NCBI RefSeq assembly: GCF_018271975.1
Contig: NZ_JAGUCN010000002.1
Span: 186,001-250,000, forward strand
DNA length: 64,000 nt
Source: Carboxylicivirga mesophila
Lineage (GTDB): Bacteria; Bacteroidota; Bacteroidia; Bacteroidales; Marinilabiliaceae
Direction of reading: 5' to 3'
In this document: one piece after another, positions 26,319 to 34,447 of the stretch
How positions within the stretch are numbered: position 1 is the stretch's first letter
Layout of the letters: each line of letters starts with the position of its first letter
The notes under the pieces: generated by a model
Seen by the model: only the letters and a program-made list of their open reading frames with translations
What the model was told of the DNA's origin: nothing
Database searches by the model: none
Position numbers and translations under genes: made by a program

Positions 26319-27163
26319 TACGCCACCTTGCCATTATGGGCATTGTTTTAATTACTTTGCCGCTTATGAATATAAGTGCTCAAAAAGCAGAAAAAAGCAT
26401 CGGCATCCAATTGTGGTCGGTGCGCGACGATATGAAAAAGGATGCAGCAGGCACCATTAAGCAGTTGGGTGAGATGGGCTACACCTTTGTGGAGGCAGCC
26501 GGTTATGCCGATGGGCAGTTTTATGGTATGTCGCCCGAAGCGTTTAGTAAGCTATTAAATGCCAATGGACTGAGCTTTACGGCCTCGCATTGCGGTCATC
26601 CCTTACCCGATAAAGAGCAGTGGGAAGCAACCATGCAATGGTGGGATCAGTGTATTGATGCTCATGCCAGGGCAGGCGCAAAATACATCGTTCAGGCATC
26701 GATGGATAAAAAGGGCTATGGTTCTCTGGCCGATTTGAAGCGTTACTGCGATTACTTCAATGCAGTTGGAGAAAAATGCAATGCTGAAGGCATCCGTTTT
26801 GGGTACCATAACCACGACAAGGAGTTTGAAGAGGTGGATGGCATGGTGCGATACGATTACATGTTGCAAAATACCGATCCGGACAAAGTGATGTTTCAGC
26901 TCGATTTGTACTGGATTATGAAAGGCGGAAAAGAGGCCACCGCTTATTTTGAACAGTATCCGAAACGCTTTGAATTATGGCACGTGAAAGATGAAATGGA
27001 GCTGGGGCAGAGTGGAAAGATGGATTTTGAACCCATCTTTAAAAAAGCCGAGTTAGCAGGTATGAAGGACATCATTGTCGAGGTGGAGCGCTACAACTAC
27101 ACTCCACTGGAGAGTGTTGAGCGCAGTCTTTCATTTTTGATGGAAGCACCTTACGTCAAATAG
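26315..27163 (+). CDS. Secreted TIM-barrel sugar isomerase/epimerase-like protein (AP endonuclease 2 superfamily)
   Basis: A 282-residue protein with a type I signal peptide (cleavage expected after NISA, residue 22) and a xylose-isomerase-like TIM barrel starting with IGIQLWSVRDDM. Probable metal ligands are in FVEAAGY, FQLDLYW, WHVKDE and IVEVERY, and HNHDKEFE is the usual mid-barrel motif. In 3-keto-sugar clusters this type of protein is thought to act after the lyase, for example as a hydratase or isomerase of the released keto-sugar. Export of this barrel fits a wholly periplasmic pathway. The ATGA overlap with DUF1080 shows tight coupling, and a strong terminator follows. Confidence 0.87.
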   Translation: MIRHLAIMGIVLITLPLMNISAQKAEKSIGIQLWSVRDDMKKDAAGTIKQLGEMGYTFVEAAGYADGQFYGMSPEAFSKLLNANGLSFTASHCGHPLPDKEQWEATMQWWDQCIDAHARAGAKYIVQASMDKKGYGSLADLKRYCDYFNAVGEKCNAEGIRFGYHNHDKEFEEVDGMVRYDYMLQNTDPDKVMFQLDLYWIMKGGKEATAYFEQYPKRFELWHVKDEMELGQSGKMDFEPIFKKAELAGMKDIIVEVERYNYTPLESVERSLSFLMEAPYVK

Positions 27164-27182
27164 TTTAGTTCATGTTTAAGTT

Positions 27183-27220
27183 GAGAGGTTGTTCTTCTTT
27201 TGGGCAACCTCTTTTATTTT
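27183..27220 (+). terminator. Rho-independent terminator of the keto-sugar operon
   Basis: AGAGGTTG (27184-27191) pairs with CAACCTCT (27205-27212) over a 13-base loop and is followed by TTTATTTTT. It lies 20 bases after the stop of the TIM-barrel gene. The stretch from here to 27337 shows no gene that I can support. Confidence 0.8.
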
Positions 27221-27337
27221 TCTTTTCCAAAACCCTATGATTTGTGAAGGGCCTTGAAAAAGAAAAATTAATGGATGACACAGTTTATTGAACAGACCCT
27301 TTTATTGAGAACAGACCCTTTCTCTATACATGAGATA

Positions 27338-27942
27338 GCTCCTGCAACCTGCAGGACGCATCCTAAGCATCTGTTAACGGCTCCTGCAACTTGCGGGACG
27401 TCTCCTCAGCATCTGTTAATGGTCCCTGCAACCTGCAGGACGTCTCCTCAGCATCTGTTAACGGCTCCTGCAACTTGCGGGACGTCTTCCCAGCATCCGT
27501 TAATGGCTCCTGCAACCTGCAGGACGTCTTCCCAGCATCTGTTAATGGTCCCTGCAACCTGCAGGACATCTCCTCATCTTCTGTTAACGGCTCCTGCAAC
27601 CTGCAGGACGTCTCCTCAGCATCTGTTAATGGTCCCTGCAACTTGCAGGACGTCTCCTCAGCATCTGTTAATGGCTCCTGCAACCTGCAGGACGTCTCCT
27701 CAGCATCTGTCAATGGCTCCTGCAACCTGCAGGACGTCTCCTCAGCATCTGTTAATGGCTCCTGCAACCTGCAGGACGCATCCTCAGCATCTGTTAATGG
27801 TCCCTGCAACCTGCAGGACGTCTCCTCAGCATCTGTCAATGGCTCCTGCAACCTGCGGGACGTCTCCTCAGCATCTGTTAATGGCTCCTGCAACTTGCGT
27901 GACTCATCCTCAGCATCTGTTAATGGTTCCTGCAACCTGCAG
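27338..27942. repeat. Tandem array of 14 phased 42-bp repeats, each with a small hairpin
   Basis: Fourteen complete units of exactly 42 bases run without any insertion or deletion from 27338 to 27925, with a 17-base partial unit after them. The unit begins G(C/T)(T/C)CCTGCAAC and ends CATCTGTTAATG or a one-base variant. Inside each is CCTGCA-ACC-TGCAGG, a 6 to 7-bp stem with a three-base loop; changes inside the stem are mostly A to G, which keep a G-U pair, and only unit 14 breaks the stem. Because 42 is divisible by three and the unit lacks stops in several frames, long open frames appear on both strands; I do not regard them as genes. The array is between the terminator of the keto-sugar operon and the gltX promoter. 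Confidence 0.95.
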
Positions 27943-28022
27943 CAAGGTCTTCATGTAAAGGCGATCTTGATATTATCCACAACTAACCAAATCATACAAT
28001 TAACAAATCAACATTTTAAAAC

Positions 28023-28030
28023 TATCTTTG
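28023..28030 (+). promoter_or_regulatory. Bacteroidota -7 promoter element for gltX
   Basis: TATCTTTG matches the TAnnTTTG consensus exactly and ends 18 bases before the gltX ATG. No clear TTG at the -33 position was seen. It supports the ATG at 28049 over an in-frame TTG at 28028, which lies inside the element. Confidence 0.55.
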
Positions 28031-28048
28031 CAAAAAAAAAAACAACAT

Positions 28049-29572
28049 ATGACAACTCGTAAAGTACGTGTGCGCTTTGCACCGAGTCCAACCGGACCAT
28101 TGCATATTGGTGGTGTTCGTACCGCATTGTTTAACTACCTGTTCGCCAAAAAGCATGGGGGCGATTTTATACTTCGCATTGAAGATACCGATTCAACACG
28201 TTTTGTTAAGGGTGCCGAAGAGTATATCAATGAGAGTATGGAGTGGCTTGGCATGACCATCGATGAAGGTGTTAAGCAAGGTGGAGATTACGGTCCATAC
28301 AAGCAAAGCGAGCGTCGCGAGATATATAAGAAATACGCCGATCAGCTGGTAGCAACTGACTGGGCTTATTATGCCTTTGATACACCCGAAGAGCTGGATG
28401 CTTTACGTGCACAGGCTGAGGCTGAGAAAAAGACCTTTGCTTACGATATGCATACCCGTAAAGGGCTTAAAAACTCATTGAGTTTGTCAGAAAATGAGGT
28501 GAAGCAACGCATGGAAGCCGGAGAGCCTTGGGTAATTCGTTTCAAGATGCCTGAAAATACCGAGGTGAAGACCAATGATATGGTGCGCGGTTCGGTTACT
28601 TTTAATACCAACACCTTGGATGATAAGGTGCTTTATAAGAGTGCTGATCAACTGCCTACATATCACCTGGCCAATATTGTAGATGACCACATGATGGATA
28701 TCTCACACGTGATTCGCGGTGAGGAGTGGTTGCCATCAGTCCCGTTGCACATCATGCTGTACCGTGCATTGAATTGGGAAGATACCATGCCGCAGTTTGC
28801 TCACCTGCCACTGATTCTGAAACCTACCGGTAAAGGAAAACTATCGAAGCGCGATGGCGATAAAGGTGGTTTCCCAGTATTTCCATTAAACTGGCAGTTG
28901 GAGGATGGTATTGCGGCTGGCTATCGCGAAAGCGGTTATTTCCCCGAGGCGGTGGTTAACCTGCTGGCTCTGTTAGGTTGGAACCCCGGTACGGAGCAAG
29001 AGCTATTCTCAATGGATGAGCTGATTCAGTTATTCTCCATTGAGCGGGTTAACAAGTCGGGTGCCCGCTTTGACCCGGATAAAGCGAGATGGTTCAACCA
29101 GCAGCATCTGGTGCGCAAATCCAACGAAGAGCTGGCAGAACTGTTTCAGGCCGAGCTGAAGGAACGCGGTCATGAACGTGAAAATGGATATGTGTCGGAA
29201 GTGGTTGGCCTCATTAAAGAGCGTGTTAACTTCGTGAGTGAGCTGTGGGAGCAGTGCTCATTTTTCTTTGAGGCACCTGTTGAATACGATGCCAAGGTGG
29301 TGAAGAAGCGCTGGAAGGGTGATGTGCCGGCATTTATGACGGAGCTAATGCCTGTTCTAGAGCAGCTTGATACGTGGCAGGCCGATGTCATTAAAGCAGC
29401 CATTGCCGAGCAGATTGAAGCAAAAGAGCTGGGCTTTGGTTTGGTGATGAATGCCTTCCGTCTGGCTTTAGTAGGTGGTGGCTTTGGTCCTGACCTGATG
29501 ACGATTGCTGAGATGATTGGCAAGGAAGAAACGATTCAGCGCCTTAAAGCAGCCGTTGAAAATATAGGCTAA
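28049..29572 (+). CDS. gltX: Glutamyl-tRNA synthetase
   Basis: Class I aminoacyl-tRNA synthetase that charges tRNA-Glu in the cytoplasm. The start [22 protein letters not shown] holds the HIGH-type motif (HIGG) at residues 19-22, and the KMSKS-type loop is [10 protein letters not shown] around residue 265. The C-terminal anticodon-binding domain is complete, giving 507 residues, normal for bacterial GltX. The start is the ATG at 28049; an upstream TTG falls in the promoter element. A terminator follows 37 bases after the stop, so the gene is probably monocistronic. Because glnS is also present at 31,471, this enzyme is likely to be discriminating for tRNA-Glu. Confidence 0.97.
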   Translation: MTTRKVRVRFAPSPTGPLHIGGVRTALFNYLFAKKHGGDFILRIEDTDSTRFVKGAEEYINESMEWLGMTIDEGVKQGGDYGPYKQSERREIYKKYADQLVATDWAYYAFDTPEELDALRAQAEAEKKTFAYDMHTRKGLKNSLSLSENEVKQRMEAGEPWVIRFKMPENTEVKTNDMVRGSVTFNTNTLDDKVLYKSADQLPTYHLANIVDDHMMDISHVIRGEEWLPSVPLHIMLYRALNWEDTMPQFAHLPLILKPTGKGKLSKRDGDKGGFPVFPLNWQLEDGIAAGYRESGYFPEAVVNLLALLGWNPGTEQELFSMDELIQLFSIERVNKSGARFDPDKARWFNQQHLVRKSNEELAELFQAELKERGHERENGYVSEVVGLIKERVNFVSELWEQCSFFFEAPVEYDAKVVKKRWKGDVPAFMTELMPVLEQLDTWQADVIKAAIAEQIEAKELGFGLVMNAFRLALVGGGFGPDLMTIAEMIGKEETIQRLKAAVENIG

Positions 29573-29608
29573 CGAATTATTCGAACTGAAATCGAATTAG
29601 ACGAATTG

Positions 29609-29645
29609 GAATCCCGCATCTCATCAGGTGCGGGATTCTTAGTCT
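29609..29645 (+). terminator. Terminator after gltX
   Basis: GAATCCCGCA (29609-29618) pairs with TGCGGGATTC (29629-29638) over a 10-base loop and is followed by TTAGTCTT. It is 36 bases after the gltX stop. Confidence 0.8.
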
Positions 29646-29648
29646 TAC

Positions 29649-29702
29649 AAGGAACGCAGCTTAATAGCACCCATGCCAATAAAGATGCGAACCTTCCAAC
29701 TT
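29649..29702. repeat. 54-bp direct repeat, left copy (flanks the GxxExxY locus)
   Basis: This stretch, which includes TAGCACCCATGCC and AAAGATGCGA, recurs in the same orientation at 30485-30538 with 46 of 54 identical positions by hand alignment. The two copies bracket about 780 bases holding the GxxExxY gene and palindromic elements. No coding signal is seen in it. Confidence 0.8.
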
Positions 29703-29713
29703 ATCATTTTATC

Positions 29714-29790
29714 AACCACAAATTACACTGATTAACACAAATAAATTTCACCCGTGGATTTCGTGGAATCTGCGTAATTAGTGGTTTTTA
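29714..29790. repeat. Imperfect palindromic element, compact copy
   Basis: The left arm begins AACCACAAATTAC and the right arm ends GTAATTAGTGGTT; the arms of about 29 bases are mostly complementary and lie only some 20 bases apart. Similar arms recur at 29900-29931 and 30039-30080. It looks like a dispersed intergenic repeat rather than a gene. Confidence 0.7.
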
Positions 29791-29899
29791 TCGAATACGC
29801 TACTTTGTCAAAGTATGAGTATTACCACATTATTGGGTGTTCTTTCATCAATTCTAGCATAAATTGTGTACATGATGATTAAAAGTTACATGAATTTAG

Positions 29900-30080
29900 C
29901 CACCACAAATTACACGAATTGACACCAATAGTTTTCCGTAGGAAAACAAAATTCTTGATATACCTTGTGTTGTTCAGTATTTGATAATTTTTGGAGATTA
30001 TTCAATGGGTTTATATAAATAGACTTCGTACGAGTAAAATTCACCTGTGAATTTGTGAAATTTGCGTAATTTGTGGTTAA
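29900..30080. repeat. Second copy of the palindromic element, arms separated, upstream of GxxExxY
   Basis: The left arm (29900-29931, CACCACAAATTACACG...) and right arm (30039-30080, ...TTTGCGTAATTTGTGGTT) are related to the compact copy at 29714 but are separated by about 107 bases. That spacer contains a small perfect hairpin GTTTTCC-GTA-GGAAAAC at 29931-29947. The right arm runs directly into the GxxExxY start codon, so it forms the leader of that gene. Nothing else is recognised between 29791 and 29899. Confidence 0.65.
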
Positions 30081-30467
30081 ATGTTTTTTATGAAAGAAGT
30101 CTACCCGTTAAAGCATGAGTGTTACAATATTATAGGTTGTTGTATGGAGGTGCATCGAGTGCTGGGATCTGGATTGTTGGAGGCTGTATATCAAGAAGCT
30201 TTGTCAATTGAACTTGGAAACAAGAATATACCGTTTGCCCAGGAAGTGGAACTGCAGATTGATTATAAAGGAGAAATTCTTACCAAGAAGTATAAAGCAG
30301 ATCTTATCTGTTATGATGAGGTTATTGTTGAGCTCAAAGCGGTTAAGGAACTTGATGATGTTCACTATGCGCAGCTTATTAATTATCTCAAGATTGCGAA
30401 AAGAAAGATGGGATTGTTGGTTAATTTTGGTGCAGAGTCGCTTGAATTCAAAAGGATTATTAATTAA
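30081..30467 (+). CDS. GxxExxY-family protein (PD-(D/E)xK nuclease-like)
   Basis: A 128-residue protein with the family motif GLLEAVY (G-x-x-E-x-x-Y) at about residues 33-39 and a nuclease-like core KADLI...VIVELKAV, matching the D...ExK arrangement of the PD-(D/E)xK superfamily. The function of this widespread family is unknown. Start may be the ATG at 30081 or the in-frame ATG at 30090 (MKEVYPLKHE). It stands alone, preceded immediately by a palindromic repeat arm and enclosed by 54-bp direct repeats, a setting that suggests spread as a small cassette. No partner toxin, antitoxin or transposase gene is present. Confidence 0.88.
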   Translation: MFFMKEVYPLKHECYNIIGCCMEVHRVLGSGLLEAVYQEALSIELGNKNIPFAQEVELQIDYKGEILTKKYKADLICYDEVIVELKAVKELDDVHYAQLINYLKIAKRKMGLLVNFGAESLEFKRIIN

Positions 30468-30484
30468 TCCACAAATGAAACCAG

Positions 30485-30538
30485 AAGGAACACAGCGTAC
30501 TAGCACCCATGCCGTTAAAGATGCGAGCCTTTTAACTT
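30485..30538. repeat. 54-bp direct repeat, right copy
   Basis: Second copy of the repeat at 29649-29702, starting 18 bases after the GxxExxY stop. The bases just after it (AACCAAAATTTGACCGATTCACACAA) are a degraded likeness of the palindromic arm that follows the left copy, so the repeated unit may be nearer 100 bases. From here to 30658 no further feature is seen. Confidence 0.75.
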
Positions 30539-30658
30539 CCAACCAAAATTTGACCGATTCACACAATTTTTTCTCCGATGTGGAACTGGAAAATCTTATA
30601 TCTTGGTTCTTGTGTCTTTAGTCTTTTACTATAGCTCTCAATAATTGTGTAATATTGT

Positions 30659-31408
30659 ATGTCAAACAGCTATCTTATGGCAGAGCGAGAAGTGAAAAGG
30701 TGGTCAGTTCCTGAGATATTTAATAAGATAAAAAGGCGAACAGGCTATTATAAGCGACAGTATGTCCGTCAACATCCAGGGGTTAAAGATGCAGTGTTTA
30801 TCTGGATTCCGAAGAATGGCGGAACCAGCATGTTCCAGGTTCTTAAGCCACATGGTATGCAGTACCTTGACAATGAAGCAGCTGTTCGCTTTTATTTCCC
30901 CAATAAAGGACTGGTGTCGTTTGGACCGCTTAATTATTCCCATTTACGGGCTAGCAATCTGGTTAATGAATCATTTCATCAATCGGCCTTTAAATTTGCC
31001 ATTGTTCGCAATCCATACGAACGCGCTGTTTCATCATTCTTTTATTTTAAGCAGCATAAATGGATTCATCCACAGATGAGTTTCAGGGAGTTTACTTATC
31101 ATATCAGTAAGATTGATTTTGAAAAGGACTGTTCTACATTTAACAGCTACGAAGGCTACCTGTTTCCGCAGTTAAGGTATATCAGTAATCGAGATAGTTT
31201 ATTGACAGATTTTATTGCCCGGCTGGAGAATATCCATGAGGATGTGGAGGTAATTAAACAACACCTGCAGCTGGAGTTTGAGTTTCCTCGATTGAACACC
31301 ACCGAGCATGAGCATTATAAGCAATACTATTGCGAAGATAGTCAACAGAACATCCTTAAGGCCTATAGAGAAGACTTCGAAAAACTGAATTATAAAACAG
31401 AGCTATAA
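30659..31408 (+). CDS. Sulfotransferase family 2-like protein
   Basis: A 249-residue cytoplasmic protein with the PAPS 5'-phosphosulfate loop IPKNGGTSM (about residues 50-58) and the 3'-phosphate motif FAIVRNPYERAVSSF (about 117-131), the arrangement of Sulfotransfer_2 proteins that sulfate carbohydrates. The acceptor is unknown. It is a single gene closed by a terminator three bases after the stop and lies beside a repeat-rich segment. It is different from the sulfotransferase at 49,037, which has a neighbouring APS kinase. A related deacetylase/sulfotransferase-like role in capsule or exopolysaccharide decoration is possible but not supported by neighbours. Confidence 0.8.
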   Translation: MSNSYLMAEREVKRWSVPEIFNKIKRRTGYYKRQYVRQHPGVKDAVFIWIPKNGGTSMFQVLKPHGMQYLDNEAAVRFYFPNKGLVSFGPLNYSHLRASNLVNESFHQSAFKFAIVRNPYERAVSSFFYFKQHKWIHPQMSFREFTYHISKIDFEKDCSTFNSYEGYLFPQLRYISNRDSLLTDFIARLENIHEDVEVIKQHLQLEFEFPRLNTTEHEHYKQYYCEDSQQNILKAYREDFEKLNYKTEL

Positions 31409-31410
31409 AA

Positions 31411-31440
31411 AAAATCCCGCTTTTTCGAAAGCGGGATTTT
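31411..31440. terminator. Bidirectional terminator between sulfotransferase and glnS
   Basis: AAAATCCCGCTTT (31411-31423) pairs perfectly with AAAGCGGGATTTT (31428-31440) around a TTCG tetraloop, a 13-bp stem with A and T feet. It serves the + strand sulfotransferase and the convergent glnS. Confidence 0.9.
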
Positions 31441-31470
31441 AGTTTTATATCTGGAATCTTAAGTCTTTAA

Positions 31471-33180
31471 CTACTTCTTCTTAGTCCACGAATCCTTTAA
31501 TGTCACCGTGCGGTTGAAAACAATAGTCTCCTCTGTCGAATCTTTATCAATACAGAAATAGCCCAGGCGCTGGAATTGGTAGCGCTCAATGCCATCATCA
31601 AACTTAGCACCTGCATCCTTGAAATTAGGTTCTATATAGGCCGTGTTAATAACCGAAAGTGAGTTTGGATTCAGAAACTCTAGGAAGTCCTTGTCCTTAT
31701 GTCCATCCGGTTCTTCATCCATAAACAGGCGATCGTATTGTTTCACCTGAACGGTTTTGGCATGCTCAATGCTTACCCAGTGCAAGGTGCCTTTTACCTT
31801 ACGGTTACTGCCTTCCATACCGCTCTTGGTATCCGGATCGTATGTACAGTAAATCTCTGTTATCTCACCGTTCTCATCTTTCTTAATGCCCTCACATTTT
31901 ACAATGTAAGCGTTCTTCAAACGTACCTCGCGGCCAACATCCATGCGGAAGAATTTACGAGGTGCGTTCTCCATAAAGTCATCGCGTTCAATGTAAATCT
32001 CGCGGCTAAATGGTAACTGACGTGCGCCCATGCTTTCATCCTCAGGGTTGTTGATGGCTTCCATCCATTCAACTTCACCTTCCGGGTAGTTGGTGATAAT
32101 CACTTTTACCGGATTCAAGACAGCATAAACGCGCGGCGCTCTTTTGTTTAAGTCCTCACGGATGCAGTGTTCCAACAAGGCCACATCAATCACGTTTTCG
32201 CGCTTGGCTACACCAATCTGGTCGGCAAAGCGGCGAATCGATTCAGGCGTGTAGCCTCTGCGACGGTATCCCGAGATAGTAGGCATGCGTGGATCATCCC
32301 AGCCAGCCACGTAATTCTCATTCACCAGTTGAAGCAGCTTGCGCTTACTCATTACGGTGTAGTTGAGGTTCAGTCGTGCAAATTCAATCTGACGAGGACG
32401 AGCCTGCTCTTGTAACTCAGGTTGAAACGCTAGTATTTGTTCCAGGAACCAGTTGTATAAGGGGCGGTGCACTTCAAATTCCAATGTGCAGATAGAGTGT
32501 GTGATGCCCTCTACAAAGTCGCCCTGCCCATGGGCAAAGTCGTACATGGGGTAAATGCACCAGTCATCGCCTGTGCGGTGGTGATGAGCATGTATGATTC
32601 GGTACATCAACGGATCGCGCATGTGCATGTTTGGCGAAGCCATATCAATTTTGGCACGCAGTACGCGTTCTCCATTTTTGAACTCCCCTTTACGCATGCG
32701 CTCAAACAGGTCCAGGTTTTCTTCAACACTACGATTGCGGTATGGACTTTCCTGGCCAGGCATGGTCGGTGTTCCTTTTTGTGATGCAATCTCTTCGGCA
32801 CTCTGGTCATCGACATAGGCCTTGTCATTTTTAATGAATAAAACGGCCCATTGGTATAGTTGCTCAAAATAGTCGGAGGTAAACTTAGGCTCATCTTTCC
32901 ACTGAAAGCCCAGCCAGTTTACGTCTTCCTTAATTGATTCTACATATTCAGTATCTTCCTTGGTAGGGTTGGTATCATCAAAACGCAGGTTGGTACCGCC
33001 TTTGTAGTGTTTGCCAAGGCCAAAGTTCAGGCAGATAGATTTTGCGTGCCCGATGTGCAGATAGCCATTGGGCTCTGGCGGGAAACGGGTTAGTACAGCT
33101 CCTCCGTTTTTGTTTTCACTTAAATCTTTGTCAATCTCCTGATGAATGAAATTCGTTTTCGGCGTTTCGTTCAATTCCAT
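31471..33180 (-). CDS. glnS: Glutaminyl-tRNA synthetase
   Basis: Class I synthetase that charges tRNA-Gln directly. The HIGH motif is in [15 protein letters not shown] near the N-terminus and the KMSKS-type loop is VMSKRKL. The C-terminal beta-barrel anticodon-binding domains are complete. Starting at the ATG at 33180 gives [11 protein letters not shown] and 569 residues, close to the usual length; the open frame continues 41 codons upstream to 33303, but that part looks non-coding and crosses the promoter element at 33240. It is divergent from folB and converges on the sulfotransferase across a shared terminator. Confidence 0.96.
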   Translation of the reverse strand: MELNETPKTNFIHQEIDKDLSENKNGGAVLTRFPPEPNGYLHIGHAKSICLNFGLGKHYKGGTNLRFDDTNPTKEDTEYVESIKEDVNWLGFQWKDEPKFTSDYFEQLYQWAVLFIKNDKAYVDDQSAEEIASQKGTPTMPGQESPYRNRSVEENLDLFERMRKGEFKNGERVLRAKIDMASPNMHMRDPLMYRIIHAHHHRTGDDWCIYPMYDFAHGQGDFVEGITHSICTLEFEVHRPLYNWFLEQILAFQPELQEQARPRQIEFARLNLNYTVMSKRKLLQLVNENYVAGWDDPRMPTISGYRRRGYTPESIRRFADQIGVAKRENVIDVALLEHCIREDLNKRAPRVYAVLNPVKVIITNYPEGEVEWMEAINNPEDESMGARQLPFSREIYIERDDFMENAPRKFFRMDVGREVRLKNAYIVKCEGIKKDENGEITEIYCTYDPDTKSGMEGSNRKVKGTLHWVSIEHAKTVQVKQYDRLFMDEEPDGHKDKDFLEFLNPNSLSVINTAYIEPNFKDAGAKFDDGIERYQFQRLGYFCIDKDSTEETIVFNRTVTLKDSWTKKK

Positions 33181-33239
33181 CTGCTCGTGTATTTTGTCTA
33201 TTATAGTATTTGCTTTTTGAGATGTGTGAACATCAGGCA

Positions 33240-33247
33240 CAAAAGTA
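33240..33247 (-). promoter_or_regulatory. -7 promoter element for glnS
   Basis: On the minus strand this reads TACTTTTG, an exact match to TAnnTTTG, about 60 bases upstream of the glnS ATG at 33180. A -33 TTG is not obvious. Its place inside the longer open frame argues for the shorter protein. Confidence 0.5.
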
Positions 33248-33317
33248 ATTGTTTTTCGACTTAAAAATCTGATGATTCGATGATAAAACAGTATTTTCGC
33301 CAAAAAAATACAAAACC

Positions 33318-33686
33318 ATGGAAGAGACGCAAATGATTGGTGTGATTGAACTGGAGGAAATGGAGTTTTATGCTTATCATGGCTGTTTTAAAGAAGAGCA
33401 GGTGGTGGGAAACCGTTTTCTGGTGAAAGTAACATTGGAGACCGATTGCACCATAGCTGCCCAAACCGATAATATCAACGATGCACTTAACTATGTAACG
33501 GTTTATGAGATTGTGCGCGAGCAAATCATGCAAAATTCACATCTGCTCGAACATCTTAATAAGCGCATTATTGATGGTATCTATGAGCGTTTCCCTCAGC
33601 TACTAAAAGCAACAGTTAAGGTATCAAAGATGAATCCGCCAATGGGGGGACAGATGAAATGTGTGAGTGCAACATTTAGCAGGTAA
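33318..33686 (+). CDS. folB: Dihydroneopterin aldolase
   Basis: Folate-pathway enzyme that converts 7,8-dihydroneopterin to 6-hydroxymethyl-dihydropterin and glycolaldehyde. The 122-residue protein shows the family features: [25 protein letters not shown] at the N-terminus with the conserved Tyr-His-Gly, [11 protein letters not shown] in the middle with the substrate Tyr region, and LLEHLNKRI before the active-site Lys region near VKVSKMNPP. It is divergent from glnS and followed by a single base before the cysteine-rich CWC gene, so the two are likely co-transcribed, perhaps with tRNA-Cys behind them. Confidence 0.93.
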   Translation: MEETQMIGVIELEEMEFYAYHGCFKEEQVVGNRFLVKVTLETDCTIAAQTDNINDALNYVTVYEIVREQIMQNSHLLEHLNKRIIDGIYERFPQLLKATVKVSKMNPPMGGQMKCVSATFSR

Positions 33687-33687
33687 A

Positions 33688-33882
33688 ATGAAAGATCCAG
33701 GAGTCATTACAAAGGTATGCCCACGCTGTGGTGCTGAGTTTTTTTGTCATGCTGAAGCCGATTCGCCTTGTTGGTGTAACGAATATATTGTGGCGGGTGA
33801 AAATCTTAAAGTATTGGGTGAGAAATACAAAGGTTGTTTATGTCCCGATTGCCTGAAATTATATGGGCAAAAGAGGAAATAA
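33688..33882 (+). CDS. Cysteine-rich CWC-family small protein
   Basis: A 64-residue protein with eight cysteines in CPRCGAEFFC, SPCWCNEY and CLCPDC, the signature of the cysteine-rich CWC family, probably a zinc-binding fold. The ATG at 33688 is one base beyond the folB stop codon; a GTG at 33667 is in frame but would overlap folB. No function is known. It lies 50 bases upstream of the tRNA-Cys gene, which may be coincidence or may reflect a shared transcript. Confidence 0.85.
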   Translation: MKDPGVITKVCPRCGAEFFCHAEADSPCWCNEYIVAGENLKVLGEKYKGCLCPDCLKLYGQKRK

Positions 33883-33932
33883 AATTTGCTCAGAAAATAA
33901 TTTATTACTTATTTTGCAACCCGAAACACGAC

Positions 33933-34003
33933 GGTTCCTTGGCCGAGTGGCTAGGCAACGGTCTGCAAAACCGTGTACGGCGGTTCGAATCCGCCAGGAA
34001 CCT
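33933..34003 (+). tRNA. tRNA-Cys (GCA)
   Basis: The acceptor arms GGTTCCT and AGGAACC pair fully, the anticodon stem ACGGT/ACCGT encloses loop CTGCAAA with anticodon GCA, and the T arm is GGCGG-TTCGAAT-CCGCC. The discriminator base is T (U73), a cysteine identity element. CCA is not encoded. The length is 71 bases without the CCA end. Confidence 0.96.
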
Positions 34004-34009
34004 CAAAAT

Positions 34010-34042
34010 AAGCCGAATTTCAGAAATGGAGTTCGGCTTTTT
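34010..34042 (+). terminator. Terminator after tRNA-Cys
   Basis: AAGCCGAA (34010-34017) pairs with TTCGGCTT (34032-34039), followed by a run of T. It starts 7 bases after the tRNA. Confidence 0.8.
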
Positions 34043-34190
34043 AATTGGGAATAAAAAACAATACAGTAGGGGAAGTTGAAGTAGTTTAATTAGGCATGTT
34101 CTAAATAGCTAAAGGGATGACGTGCAGTATCCCAAAGAACACCTGTATTAAGAATTAGTAGAAAATGTCAATTATTATTTTAGAGTAAAA

Positions 34191-34385
34191 ATGGACGGAA
34201 GGGAAAGAAAAAACATTAAAAAGGGAACTAAGGTGGCGATTCTTCAGAAGCAAGATGAGCGTTCAGGAAATCTAACTCACGGTGTGGTACAGGAAATTAT
34301 TGATGAAGTATCTTTTCATCTGAAAGGGATTGAATGTAAACTTAAGACAGGCCAGATTGGTCGTGTGAAGATGATAAAGTTATAA
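34191..34385 (+). CDS. ywbE: YwbE-family protein (DUF2196)
   Basis: A 64-residue basic protein that matches the YwbE family along its length: GRERKNIKKGTKVAI, QDERSGNLTHGVVQEI, and the ending KTGQIGRVKMI. It is probably a small SH3-like beta barrel. Biological role is unknown. The ATG at 34191 is the only reasonable start, and a strong terminator follows 19 bases after the stop. The 148 bases between the tRNA terminator and this gene hold nothing I recognise. Confidence 0.9.
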   Translation: MDGRERKNIKKGTKVAILQKQDERSGNLTHGVVQEIIDEVSFHLKGIECKLKTGQIGRVKMIKL

Positions 34386-34404
34386 AAGTTACATAAATGA
34401 ATTG

Positions 34405-34445
34405 AACCTCCCACTCTCTGCATATGAGTTTGGGAGGTTTTTTTT
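34405..34445 (+). terminator. Terminator after ywbE
   Basis: AACCTCCCA (34405-34413) pairs with TGGGAGGTT (34431-34439) over a 17-base loop and is followed by eight T. It also lies immediately downstream of the convergent hydrolase gene, though its minus-strand side lacks a T tract. Confidence 0.85.
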
Positions 34446-34447
34446 GA

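Noticed and set aside
27338-27942. CRISPR array
   Set aside because: Units are contiguous and almost identical over all 42 bases; there are no unique spacers and no cas genes nearby.
27275-28062. Repeat proteins encoded in the 42-bp array on both strands
   Set aside because: The unit length is a multiple of three and lacks stops in several frames, so long frames arise automatically; none has a credible start, signal or domain, and one would run into the gltX start region.
29931-29947. GTTTTCC-GTA-GGAAAAC hairpin as a terminator
   Set aside because: No gene ends upstream and no T tract follows; it is treated as part of the repeat region.
33181-33303. N-terminal extension of glnS
   Set aside because: The extension has no similarity to the family, crosses the -7 element at 33240, and the ATG at 33180 gives the normal length.
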